A DNA stretch of 13,917 nt from assembly GCA_040414495.1 (NCBI GenBank), contig JBEDUI010000024.1:1-13917 (forward strand). Reading direction: 5' to 3'. Source of the DNA: DATAVB01 sp040414495 (GTDB lineage Bacteria > Actinomycetota > Actinomycetes > Mycobacteriales > QHCD01). This document shows, piece after piece, positions 1-5,536 of this stretch. Position 1 is the stretch's first letter; each line of letters opens with the position of its first letter. Position numbers and translations under genes: made by a program. The notes below the pieces were generated by a model. That model was given only the letters and a program-made list of their open reading frames with translations. It was not told where the DNA came from and made no database searches.

Positions 1-93
1 CCGTTTGGCGTTTTGACCGGAGAGGCCGAGCCCGTTTGGCGTTTTGACCGGAGAGGCCGAGCCCGTTTGGCGTTTTGACCGGAGAGGCCGAGC
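1..93. repeat. Tandem array, three copies of a 31-bp unit
   Basis: Three identical head-to-tail 31-bp units start at 1, 32 and 63; each begins CCGTTTGGCGTTTTGACC and ends GGCCGAGC. The array begins at the window edge, so more copies may lie to the left. The unit length is not a multiple of three and no convincing reading frame runs through it, so it looks like a non-coding minisatellite. Confidence 0.9.
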
Positions 94-142
94 CCTGACC
101 ATGCTCCGGCACCCCTGACCGCCGCCCCGCCACGCTCGCCGT

Positions 143-214
143 GTTGATCATGAAGTTCCCGACAAAAAGCTCGGCGTGTCGTCGGCCTGTCGCGCAGGGA
201 ACTTCATGATCAAC
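143..214. terminator. Long intergenic hairpin (18-bp perfect stem), TGATCATGA family
   Basis: Positions 143-160 (GTTGATCATGAAGTTCCC) are the exact reverse complement of 197-214, with 36 nt between. Inside the loop, CGACA (160-164) can also pair with TGTCG (188-192). There is no T tract, so it is not a classical intrinsic terminator; it may act as a bidirectional stem-loop downstream of the DUF2530 gene, which is read towards it. Its outer core TGATCATGA is shared with the hairpins near 5000, 5180, 13645 and 13750. The inverted repeat is certain, its role is inferred. Confidence 0.6.
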
Positions 215-267
215 AAATTGAGGCGGCCGATCTGATTCCCCGTGGCGCACGCGCTCGCGAGCCCGAG

Positions 268-376
268 CGCTGCGGGGGGCAGGGGTCGGTGAGCCTGGGC
301 GCTGCGGGGATCAGGGTCGGTGAGCTGGGCGCTGCGGGGATCAGGGTCGGTGAGCCCCGGCGCTGCGGGCGGTCGG
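268..376. repeat. Degenerate tandem array of about 30-31 bp units
   Basis: Units starting with GCGCTGCGGG lie at 268, 299, 329 and 360 (the last partial and diverged). The middle two match closely through GATCAGGGTCGGTGAGC. The units make short glycine-rich open frames on the + strand that have no family resemblance and are best read as artefacts of the repeat. The array sits between the hairpin at 143-214 and the 3' end of the DUF2530 gene. Confidence 0.8.
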
Positions 377-402
377 TGTCGCGAGCGCGGGCGAGGCAGT
401 GG

Positions 403-642
403 TTAGCGGTCGGTATTGCCCATGCCGCGCCGGGTGGCGGCGCGGCGCTGGAGCGCGATCAACGGCATTCCCAGCAGTCCGAGTCCGACGCCGGCAGCCG
501 CGGTCCAGAGCCAGAGGTCATGCGAGCCGCGGGCGAACAGCAGCACGATCAGCGCCACCAGCCAGCACGCGGTACCGACGGCGACCACATGCAGCGCGTC
601 GGCGCGAATGGGTTCCAACTCGGGGCGGGCCGGCTCGGTCAC
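403..642 (-). CDS. DUF2530 small integral membrane protein
   Basis: This encodes 79 residues from a GTG at 642-640 to a TAA at 405-403. The sequence shows two hydrophobic helices, about residues 17-37 and 43-64, joined by a short W-rich turn (HDLWLWT), with an acidic N-terminus and a basic C-terminus. The pattern (VVAVGTACWLVALIVLL, then a Gly-rich second helix ending LLGMP) matches the actinobacterial DUF2530 family, whose function is unknown. From family knowledge, DUF2530 genes often lie beside an NCS2 permease, as here, where the permease is divergent. I see no good Shine-Dalgarno; TAGCCT sits exactly 6 nt upstream of the GTG, which would suit a leaderless transcript. A role as a partner of the permease is only a guess. 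Confidence 0.8.
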   Translation of the reverse strand: MTEPARPELEPIRADALHVVAVGTACWLVALIVLLFARGSHDLWLWTAAAGVGLGLLGMPLIALQRRAATRRGMGNTDR

Positions 643-648
643 AACAGC

Positions 649-654
649 AGGCTA
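649..654 (-). promoter_or_regulatory. Possible -10 box of a leaderless DUF2530 transcript
   Basis: On the minus strand TAGCCT (fits TANNNT) is followed by 6 nt and then the GTG start at 642. This is the geometry of leaderless actinobacterial promoters. No recognisable -35 was found, and a hexamer this loose can occur by chance. Confidence 0.3.
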
Positions 655-677
655 CCCGGGCCGAATCGGCACTCGCG

Positions 678-771
678 CCGGACACGTACCAATAAATGCC
701 AACAACCCAGTCCGGCCGAACCGTCACCGGAAACACATCACTAATGGCAACGCTTACGAATACGTGTCCGG
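678..771. promoter_or_regulatory. Divergent intergenic region with an 11-bp inverted repeat enclosing 72 nt
   Basis: CCGGACACGTA (678-688) is the perfect reverse complement of 761-771. Inside, TGCCA (697-701) can pair with TGGCA (735-739), and TCCGG (711-715) with CCGGA (727-731), so the element could fold as a branched RNA or serve as a two-site DNA operator. It is the main structure in the 313-bp gene-free gap between the divergent DUF2530 and NCS2 permease genes. I did not recognise a known purine-riboswitch core. The rest of the gap shows nothing further apart from a TACGAT hexamer at 915-920 that could be a weak -10 for the permease. Confidence 0.35.
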
Positions 772-955
772 GTCGGGTCGGCCTTGGCTCGCGCACCGAA
801 CGAGACAGTAATCGTGCCGGATTTTCCGGGTCCGATTGCCGGCGGTTTCGATCCGATCGGTCCGGGCACTGGTCGTAATGCCTGGGTGATATCGGCGAGG
901 TGATCCCACGCATTTACGATGCACTCGCCATGTCGTCGCCCAGCTGAGGACGCCC

Positions 956-2416
956 ATGACCACCATCCAGGCCCCCGCCCGCACCTCGTTCCTGGACCGC
1001 TATTTCTCGATCTCCGCCCGGGGAACGACGGTTCGTCGTGAGATTCGCGGCGGCGTGGTGACGTTCTTCGCGATGGCGTACATCGTCGTGCTCAATCCGT
1101 TGATCATCGGCACCGCCCCGGATGCCGATCATCACTTCCTCGGCATTCCGCCGGTAGCGGGCGTGACCGCGTTGGTGGCGGCGGTGATGACGATCGTGAT
1201 GGGCGTTGTCGGCCGCTATCCGTACGGCCTGGCGACCGGACTCGGGCTGAATGCGTTTCTCGCCGCCAGCGTGGCTACTCAAATGTCCTGGCCGGACGCG
1301 ATGGGGCTGGTGCTGTGGGAGGGCATCGTCATCATCGTGCTCGTGCTGACCGGGTTCCGGTCGGCCGTGCTGCGGGCGATTCCGCCGCAACTACGAACCG
1401 CTATTGGTGTCGGTATCGGGTTGTTCATCACGTTCATCGGTTTCGTCGATTCTGGCATTGTGCGCCGGATTCCGGACGCGGCGAATACGACCGTGCCGGT
1501 GCAACTGGGTACCGGCAGCCTGCGCGGCTGGCCGGTGCTCGTTTTCGTTATCGGCCTGTTGTTGATGGCCGCGCTGATGGCGTTGCGGGTCAAGGGCGCC
1601 ATTCTCATCGGCATTGTGATCAACACCGTGCTGGCGATCATCGTGGAGGCGATCGCGCACGCCGGGCCGGCGGTCGACTCGCACGGGAAAGCCCACCCGA
1701 ACGGCTGGCAGCTGAACGTGCCGAAGATTCCGCATCACGTCGCCGACAAGCCCAATCTCTCGTTGTTCGGGCATTTCTCGTTGCTGGGTGGATTTCACCG
1801 GGTCGGCTACATCGCCGCGGTTTTGATCATCTTCTCGTTGGTGCTTTCGGATTTCTTCGACTCGATCGGGACGTTGATGGGCGTCGCGGCCGAGGGTGAT
1901 CTGCTGGATGAGAAGGGCGAGTTGCCCGGCATGGGCCGGGTGTTGCTGGTTGACGCCAGCGCGGCCGCGGCCGGCGGTATTGCCAGCGCTTCGTCGGCGA
2001 CCGCGTATGTCGAATCCGCCGCCGGCGTGGGTGATGGCGCGCGCACCGGCCTGGCCAGTGTCGTGACAGGACTGTTGTTCGTGGTCGCGCTGTTCCTGAC
2101 TCCGCTGGTGTCGGTGGTGCCGTCCGAGGCCGCGACTCCGGCCCTGGTGATCGTCGGCTGCCTGATGATCAGTCAGGTGAAACGGCTTGATCTCAACGAT
2201 TTTTCGGTTGCGGTGCCGGCATTTCTGACAATGGTGCTGATGCCGTTCACGTACTCGATCACCGACGGAATCGGCGCCGGCGTTGTGAGTTACGTCGTAC
2301 TACGCGTGGTGAAAGGTAAGGCGCGCGAGGTTCATCCGTTGCTGTGGATCGTCGCGTTGGCATTCGTCGTCTATTTCGCGATCGATCCCATCAAGACGGC
2401 GTTGGGTGTGAGCTAG
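956..2416 (+). CDS. NCS2 family purine-base permease (AzgA/PbuG-like)
   Basis: This 486-residue membrane protein probably imports hypoxanthine, guanine or adenine with protons. It has about 12-14 hydrophobic segments. The N-terminal block RGTTVRREIRGGVVTFFAMAY (22-42), the GLNAFLA segment (97-103), the FFDSIGTLMGVA block (300-311) and the small-residue stretch SSATAYVESAAGV (346-358) are the hallmarks of the AzgA-like branch of NCS2 rather than the UraA/UapA branch. Length is a little above the usual 430-480. The ATG at 956 is preceded by GAGGA (946-950) at a good distance, so this start is well supported. It is divergent from DUF2530 and 75 bp upstream of the MarR gene. Substrate choice among purines cannot be read from sequence alone. 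Confidence 0.93.
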   Translation: MTTIQAPARTSFLDRYFSISARGTTVRREIRGGVVTFFAMAYIVVLNPLIIGTAPDADHHFLGIPPVAGVTALVAAVMTIVMGVVGRYPYGLATGLGLNAFLAASVATQMSWPDAMGLVLWEGIVIIVLVLTGFRSAVLRAIPPQLRTAIGVGIGLFITFIGFVDSGIVRRIPDAANTTVPVQLGTGSLRGWPVLVFVIGLLLMAALMALRVKGAILIGIVINTVLAIIVEAIAHAGPAVDSHGKAHPNGWQLNVPKIPHHVADKPNLSLFGHFSLLGGFHRVGYIAAVLIIFSLVLSDFFDSIGTLMGVAAEGDLLDEKGELPGMGRVLLVDASAAAAGGIASASSATAYVESAAGVGDGARTGLASVVTGLLFVVALFLTPLVSVVPSEAATPALVIVGCLMISQVKRLDLNDFSVAVPAFLTMVLMPFTYSITDGIGAGVVSYVVLRVVKGKAREVHPLLWIVALAFVVYFAIDPIKTALGVS

Positions 2417-2429
2417 GGCACCGACCTCG

Positions 2430-2451
2430 CAATGGTCCATTGTGGACATTG
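2430..2451. promoter_or_regulatory. Imperfect palindrome between permease stop and MarR start
   Basis: CAATGGTCCA (2430-2439) pairs with TGGACATTG (2443-2451) with one bulged G; the core GTCCATTGTGGAC (2435-2447) is a copy of a motif also found inside other genes of the window. It begins 13 nt after the permease stop codon and lacks a T tract. It could be a stem-loop ending the permease transcript, an operator, or simply a copy of the dispersed motif. Confidence 0.4.
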
Positions 2452-2458
2452 TTGGGAT

Positions 2459-2484
2459 GCATCACGATAGTTCGTGAGGTATGC
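2459..2484. promoter_or_regulatory. Candidate MarR autoregulatory operator
   Basis: TCACGA (2462-2467) and TCGTGA (2472-2477) form a perfect inverted repeat around TAGT, and GCA/ATGC extend the symmetry outwards (2459-2484). The site ends at the TATGCT hexamer (2480-2485) upstream of the MarR gene, where a bound dimer would block RNA polymerase. MarR proteins generally bind short palindromes of this size in their own promoters. The palindrome is seen, the binding is inferred. Confidence 0.4.
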
Positions 2485-2485
2485 T
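2480..2485 (+). promoter_or_regulatory. Possible -10 box of a leaderless MarR transcript
   Basis: TATGCT fits TANNNT and is followed by exactly 6 nt (AACGAT) and then GTG at 2492. No clear -35 is visible. This spacing favours 2492 as the start and transcription beginning at the start codon. Confidence 0.35.
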
Positions 2486-2491
2486 AACGAT

Positions 2492-2923
2492 GTGCCGAAA
2501 ACCGTCGTGCCAGCGGGAATGCTGGCGAGCTCGTTGCGTTTAGCTGTAATAAGGCTAAATCGGCGACTACGGTCACAGCGGGCCGATCCCTCGGTTACGC
2601 ATACGCATATTGCCGCCATGAACACGCTTGGCGGCTTCGGTCCGATGACACCGGGTGAGTTGGCTGCGCACGAGAAGGTGCAGCCACCGTCGATGACGAG
2701 GGTGCTGGCTTCGTTGGAGGAGCGCGGTCTGGTGGTGCGCGCGCCGCATCCGACCGACGGGCGACAGGTGATCGTCGCACTCACCGAAGCAGGCACCACA
2801 TTGATCGAGGAGGTGCGAGCACGCGAAGCGTGGCTCAGTCAACGTCTGAAAGAACTGTCGAACAAAGATCGCGAGACATTGCAAGCGGCGATCGAGGTGA
2901 TCAACAAGCTGATCGACACCTGA
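2492..2923 (+). CDS. MarR family transcriptional regulator
   Basis: This 143-residue protein is a winged helix-turn-helix repressor of the MarR type. The DNA-binding domain spans about residues 53-100: PMTPGELAAHEKVQPPSMTR is helix-turn-helix, VLASLEERGLVVR the end of the recognition helix and start of the wing, and HPTDGRQVIVALTEAG the wing with its typical DxRQ. N- and C-terminal helices would form the dimer. The GTG at 2492 was chosen because it matches the short N-terminus of relatives and lies 6 nt after TATGCT; an in-frame GTG at 2474 would add six residues but has no ribosome site. The MFS exporter gene starts 5 nt downstream, so the two are almost certainly co-transcribed and this protein probably controls the exporter. 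The ligand is unknown. Confidence 0.9.
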   Translation: MPKTVVPAGMLASSLRLAVIRLNRRLRSQRADPSVTHTHIAAMNTLGGFGPMTPGELAAHEKVQPPSMTRVLASLEERGLVVRAPHPTDGRQVIVALTEAGTTLIEEVRAREAWLSQRLKELSNKDRETLQAAIEVINKLIDT

Positions 2924-2928
2924 CCTCC

Positions 2929-4278
2929 GTGCCTTGGGAAGCCTCGAAAACTCCAGCAGCACAAGGAGAATCGCCGGAACGCCAACCTGGAAACGGTATG
3001 TTCCGTTCGCTCCGGGTCCGTAATTACCGACTCTTCGCCGGCGGTCAGGTCGTATCCAACACCGGCGCCTGGATGCAGCGGGTGGCCCAGGACTGGCTGG
3101 TCCTGAACCTCACTCACAACAGTGGCACCGCGCTCGGCGTCGTCACCACTTTACAGTTCACCCCGACTCTCCTGTTGGGACTGTGGGGCGGTGTGGTCGC
3201 CGACCGGTACGACAAGCGGAGGCTGTTGCTGTGTACCCAGATCCTGATGGCGCTATGTGCGCTCGTCCTCGGCCTGCTGGAAGTCGGCGGCGTGGTGGCG
3301 ATCTGGCACGTGTACCTAGTGGCATTCGTACTAGGTGTCATTACCGTTGTCGATAACCCGACGCGGCAGGCGTTTGTCGTGGAAATGGTCGGACGGGCCG
3401 ACGTCGCGAACGCGGTCAGTCTGAATTCAGCGACGTTCAACAGTGCCCGCATCGTCGGCCCGGCCGTGGCCGGCGTGCTGATCAGCGCTATCGGTATCGG
3501 CATGGTGTTCGTGCTCAACGCGGCGTCGTTTGTCGCGGTGCTGGCCGGATTGCTGCTGATGCGGGTGTCCGAGCTGCACCGGACCAAGCCGGTGGCGCGT
3601 AAGAAGGGCCAGCTACGGGAAGGGCTGCGGTACGTACGGGCCCGACACGATCTGCTGTTGCCGATGGCGCTGGTGTTCGTGGTGGCCACGTTCGGGTTGA
3701 ATTTCCAGGTCACGATCGCGCTGATGGCCAAGGGCGTATTCCACACTGGAGCGGCGTCGTACGGGTTACTGTCCACAATGCTCGCGGTAGGGTCGCTGTC
3801 CGGCGCGTTGATTTCCAGTCGGCGCAAGGCCCGCCCGCGGATCCGGCTGTTGCTCGGCGCCGCGTTCGCGTTCGGCATTTTCGAAACGCTCGCCGGGCTG
3901 ATGCCGACGTACGCGCTGTTTGGAATCCTGTTGATTCCCACCGGAATCGCGTCGCTGGTGTTCACCACGTCGGCCAACGCCAGCGTGCAGATGGGTTCCA
4001 GCGCGTCGATGCGCGGCCGGGTGATGGGCCTGTACCTGCTGGTGTTTCTCGGTGGCGCGCCATTCGGGTCGTTGCTCATCGGCTGGCTGGCCCAGGTCAC
4101 CAGCCCGCGGATCAGCATCGTCGGCGGTGGTGTGGTGTCGTTCGTCGCCGCCGTGGTGCTCGGGCTGGTGTTCGCCCGGCGCAAGGGATTACGGGTGGAG
4201 CGGACGCCGGGACCGGTGCCGCATCTGCGTATTCTCGCGCCGGACGCCCCGGCGGAGTCCGAACCAGTGGCACACTGA
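2929..4278 (+). CDS. MFS transporter, EntS/TMS-type drug or siderophore exporter
   Basis: This is a 449-residue major facilitator with about 12 hydrophobic segments. After a polar N-terminal tail, FRSLRVRNYRLFAGGQVVSNTGAWMQRVAQDWLV (about 25-58) is the usual opening of the MFS_3 (EntS-like) group, and GGVVADRYDKRR (87-98) is motif A of the loop between helices 2 and 3. Function is inferred as proton-driven export of a small molecule. The start is uncertain: GTG 2929 lies 5 nt after the MarR stop and gives a normal-length tail, while ATG 2998 begins directly at the conserved FRSLRV block. AAGGAG (2963-2968) has no in-frame start at a usable distance. Tight coupling to MarR upstream and ThpR downstream suggests an operon; MarR-MFS pairs commonly confer inducible efflux. 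Confidence 0.9.
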   Translation: MPWEASKTPAAQGESPERQPGNGMFRSLRVRNYRLFAGGQVVSNTGAWMQRVAQDWLVLNLTHNSGTALGVVTTLQFTPTLLLGLWGGVVADRYDKRRLLLCTQILMALCALVLGLLEVGGVVAIWHVYLVAFVLGVITVVDNPTRQAFVVEMVGRADVANAVSLNSATFNSARIVGPAVAGVLISAIGIGMVFVLNAASFVAVLAGLLLMRVSELHRTKPVARKKGQLREGLRYVRARHDLLLPMALVFVVATFGLNFQVTIALMAKGVFHTGAASYGLLSTMLAVGSLSGALISSRRKARPRIRLLLGAAFAFGIFETLAGLMPTYALFGILLIPTGIASLVFTTSANASVQMGSSASMRGRVMGLYLLVFLGGAPFGSLLIGWLAQVTSPRISIVGGGVVSFVAAVVLGLVFARRKGLRVERTPGPVPHLRILAPDAPAESEPVAH

Positions 4279-4282
4279 CCAG

Positions 4283-4828
4283 GTGCCTCGGCTATTCGTC
4301 GCCCTGACCCCGCCACGGTCCGCATTGGACGACCTGGCAAACGCCGTGCAGCGGTGTGCCGGTCTGGCCGGCGAACCGCGGTGGATACCGATCGAGCGGT
4401 GGCACGTCACGTTGGCGTTTCTCGGCAATGTCGAGGAATCCACAATGGACAAGCTGACGGCGGAGCTGGGTGCTGTGTCCGGTGCCCGGCTCCGGTTGTC
4501 GATCGCCGGAGCCGGTACGTTTCCGCCCAGGCGGTCGCCGCGGGTGCTGTGGGCCGGGCTCAGTGGTGATCTGCGCGAGCTGTCCACACTGGCCAAACAT
4601 GTTCGTATCGCGGCACGACAAGCCCGGATCACGCTGGACCGCAAGCCGTTCCAGGCGCACCTGACGCTCGGCCGCTGGCGACCCGGGGATCCGGCTGACC
4701 GGGCGGTGGCCGCGGCGCTCGCGCCGTACCGTGGGCCCGAATTCCGGGTAGCCTCGTTTTCGCTGATTCGCAGCCACCTCGGGCCGAATCCGCGATACGA
4801 AATTCTGCAGGAATGGCCGTTGAGCTGA
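4283..4828 (+). CDS. thpR: RNA 2',3'-cyclic phosphodiesterase (2'-5' RNA ligase family)
   Basis: This 181-residue cytoplasmic protein belongs to the 2H phosphoesterase superfamily, which opens RNA 2',3'-cyclic phosphates to 2'-phosphomonoesters. Both HxTx catalytic motifs are present: HVTL at 41-44 and HLTL at 126-129, with the expected spacing and surrounding context (RWHVTLAFLGNV; FQAHLTLGRW). The N-terminus PRLFVALTPP is the usual family start, which picks the GTG at 4283, 4 nt after the MFS stop codon; no clear ribosome site is seen, which suits translational coupling. Length is typical. It is the last gene of the + strand run; the hairpins beginning at 4996 may end the transcript. A link to the MarR/MFS function is not obvious. 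Confidence 0.93.
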   Translation: MPRLFVALTPPRSALDDLANAVQRCAGLAGEPRWIPIERWHVTLAFLGNVEESTMDKLTAELGAVSGARLRLSIAGAGTFPPRRSPRVLWAGLSGDLRELSTLAKHVRIAARQARITLDRKPFQAHLTLGRWRPGDPADRAVAAALAPYRGPEFRVASFSLIRSHLGPNPRYEILQEWPLS

Positions 4829-4995
4829 CCGGTAACCGGTGCCCGCTGGCGTGCCCTTGGCCGTCGCCTGCCCTCGCCCCGCTTTCGCCGTGACCCGCTC
4901 GGTGCTGGCGCCCGTTCCCTTGGTCGCTGCGCTTGAACGCTGTCCGCACCTGGCCGCGTTGGTGGCCCTGGTCCGGCGCTCACCGCACTCTTTTT

Positions 4996-5051
4996 CATGA
5001 TCGTGAGTGGATTTGGTACCGAAATTGGTACTGAATCAACTCACGATCATG
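4996..5051. terminator. Type A long hairpin (near-perfect 25-bp stem, 6-nt loop)
   Basis: CATGATCGTGAGT (4996-5008) is the exact reverse complement of 5039-5051. Pairing continues inwards to 5020/5027 with one mismatch (G5009/A5038) and two G-T wobbles, leaving the loop GAAATT. It lies 167 nt after the thpR stop, in the convergent gap with the aldo/keto reductase gene. No T tract follows, so action as a bidirectional stem-loop terminator or 3' stabiliser is inferred. A 56-nt copy with 50 of 56 identical bases lies at 13618-13673. The upstream stretch 4829-4995 shows nothing else. Confidence 0.65.
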
Positions 5052-5149
5052 ACACTTTGGGCTGCCGCGGCGAGAACTTGCGGCGCTAGTCGTGGCAGGG
5101 CCGGATCTGCACGCAAATCGGGAGCGGCGTCGTTCAACCTAGCCCAATT

Positions 5150-5206
5150 CCATGATCATGATGGCTTTCGTAAAGCAAATGCGTACGAAAGCCATCATGA
5201 TCATGG
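5150..5206. terminator. Type B long hairpin (perfect 23-bp stem, 11-nt loop)
   Basis: Positions 5150-5172 are the exact reverse complement of 5184-5206; the stem starts CCATGATCATGATGG and ends CTTTCGTA, with loop AAGCAAATGCG. Such a perfect stem is very unlikely by chance. It lies 98 nt after the type A hairpin. A diverged relative is at 13727-13777. Termination between convergent genes is the likeliest role, but a palindromic repeat element is equally possible. Confidence 0.65.
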
Positions 5207-5280
5207 GGGAGCGGGGCGCCGGAACGTGCCAGGCGGATAAATCGGCGAGGCGCAGGAGGCGGCGGCGCGTAAAGCGGTGC

Positions 5281-5385
5281 GGCCGGGAGGCGTTGTGCGC
5301 GCTGGGAGATGGCTGGCGCGAGAATGCGGCGCGGGCCGGGAGGCGCGGGGCGCGGGAGAGATGGCTGGCGCGAGAATGCGGCGGG
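5281..5385. repeat. Diverged tandem duplication of about 52 bp
   Basis: GGCCGGGAGGCG recurs near 5281 and 5335, and the 25 bases at 5307-5331 are repeated exactly at 5359-5383, both containing ATGGCTGGCGCGAGAATGCG. A weaker third trace, GGCGCGAGAAT, is near 5418. The region is purine-rich on the + strand with several short open frames that resemble no family. It lies in the convergent gap 4829-5536. Confidence 0.75.
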
Positions 5386-5433
5386 GACCGGGAAAGCACG
5401 TTGCGGCGAAAGCGGCGGGCGCGAGAATTCGAG

Positions 5434-5487
5434 GCGCGAACGTGACGTTGCGACACCCCCAGCGGTATCCCAACGTCACGTTCGCGC
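5434..5487. terminator. Perfect 17-bp hairpin downstream of the aldo/keto reductase gene
   Basis: GCGCGAACGTGACGTTG (5434-5450) is the exact reverse complement of 5471-5487, with a 20-nt loop. It starts 49 nt beyond the stop codon of the minus-strand operon, the right place for its terminator. It shares no sequence with the TGATCRTGA hairpins and has no T tract. Confidence 0.6.
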
Positions 5488-5536
5488 GGTCCAGAAAGCG
5501 TCCGAAAACGGCCCCACAAAAGGGAACCGTCAAGAC

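Noticed and set aside
289..744. 151-aa + strand frame starting in the tandem array
   Set aside because: Its start is made of the repeat (GAAGIRVGE twice) and the remainder is antisense to DUF2530; no ribosome site or family signal.
678..771. Known purine (guanine/adenine) riboswitch
   Set aside because: I could not find the conserved purine-riboswitch junction or loop sequences, so only a generic structured element is reported.
3114..4340. 408-aa open frame on the - strand opposite the MFS gene
   Set aside because: Low-complexity Thr/Ser/Arg composition, no motifs, antisense to a gene with clear MFS features.
4956..4995. Classical intrinsic terminator ending in the TTTTT at 4991-4995
   Set aside because: The preceding GC-rich bases do not form a stem directly adjacent to the T run.
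4996..5206. CRISPR array or insertion-sequence ends
   Set aside because: The repeats are inverted, not regularly spaced direct repeats with spacers, and no transposase or cas gene lies between or beside them.
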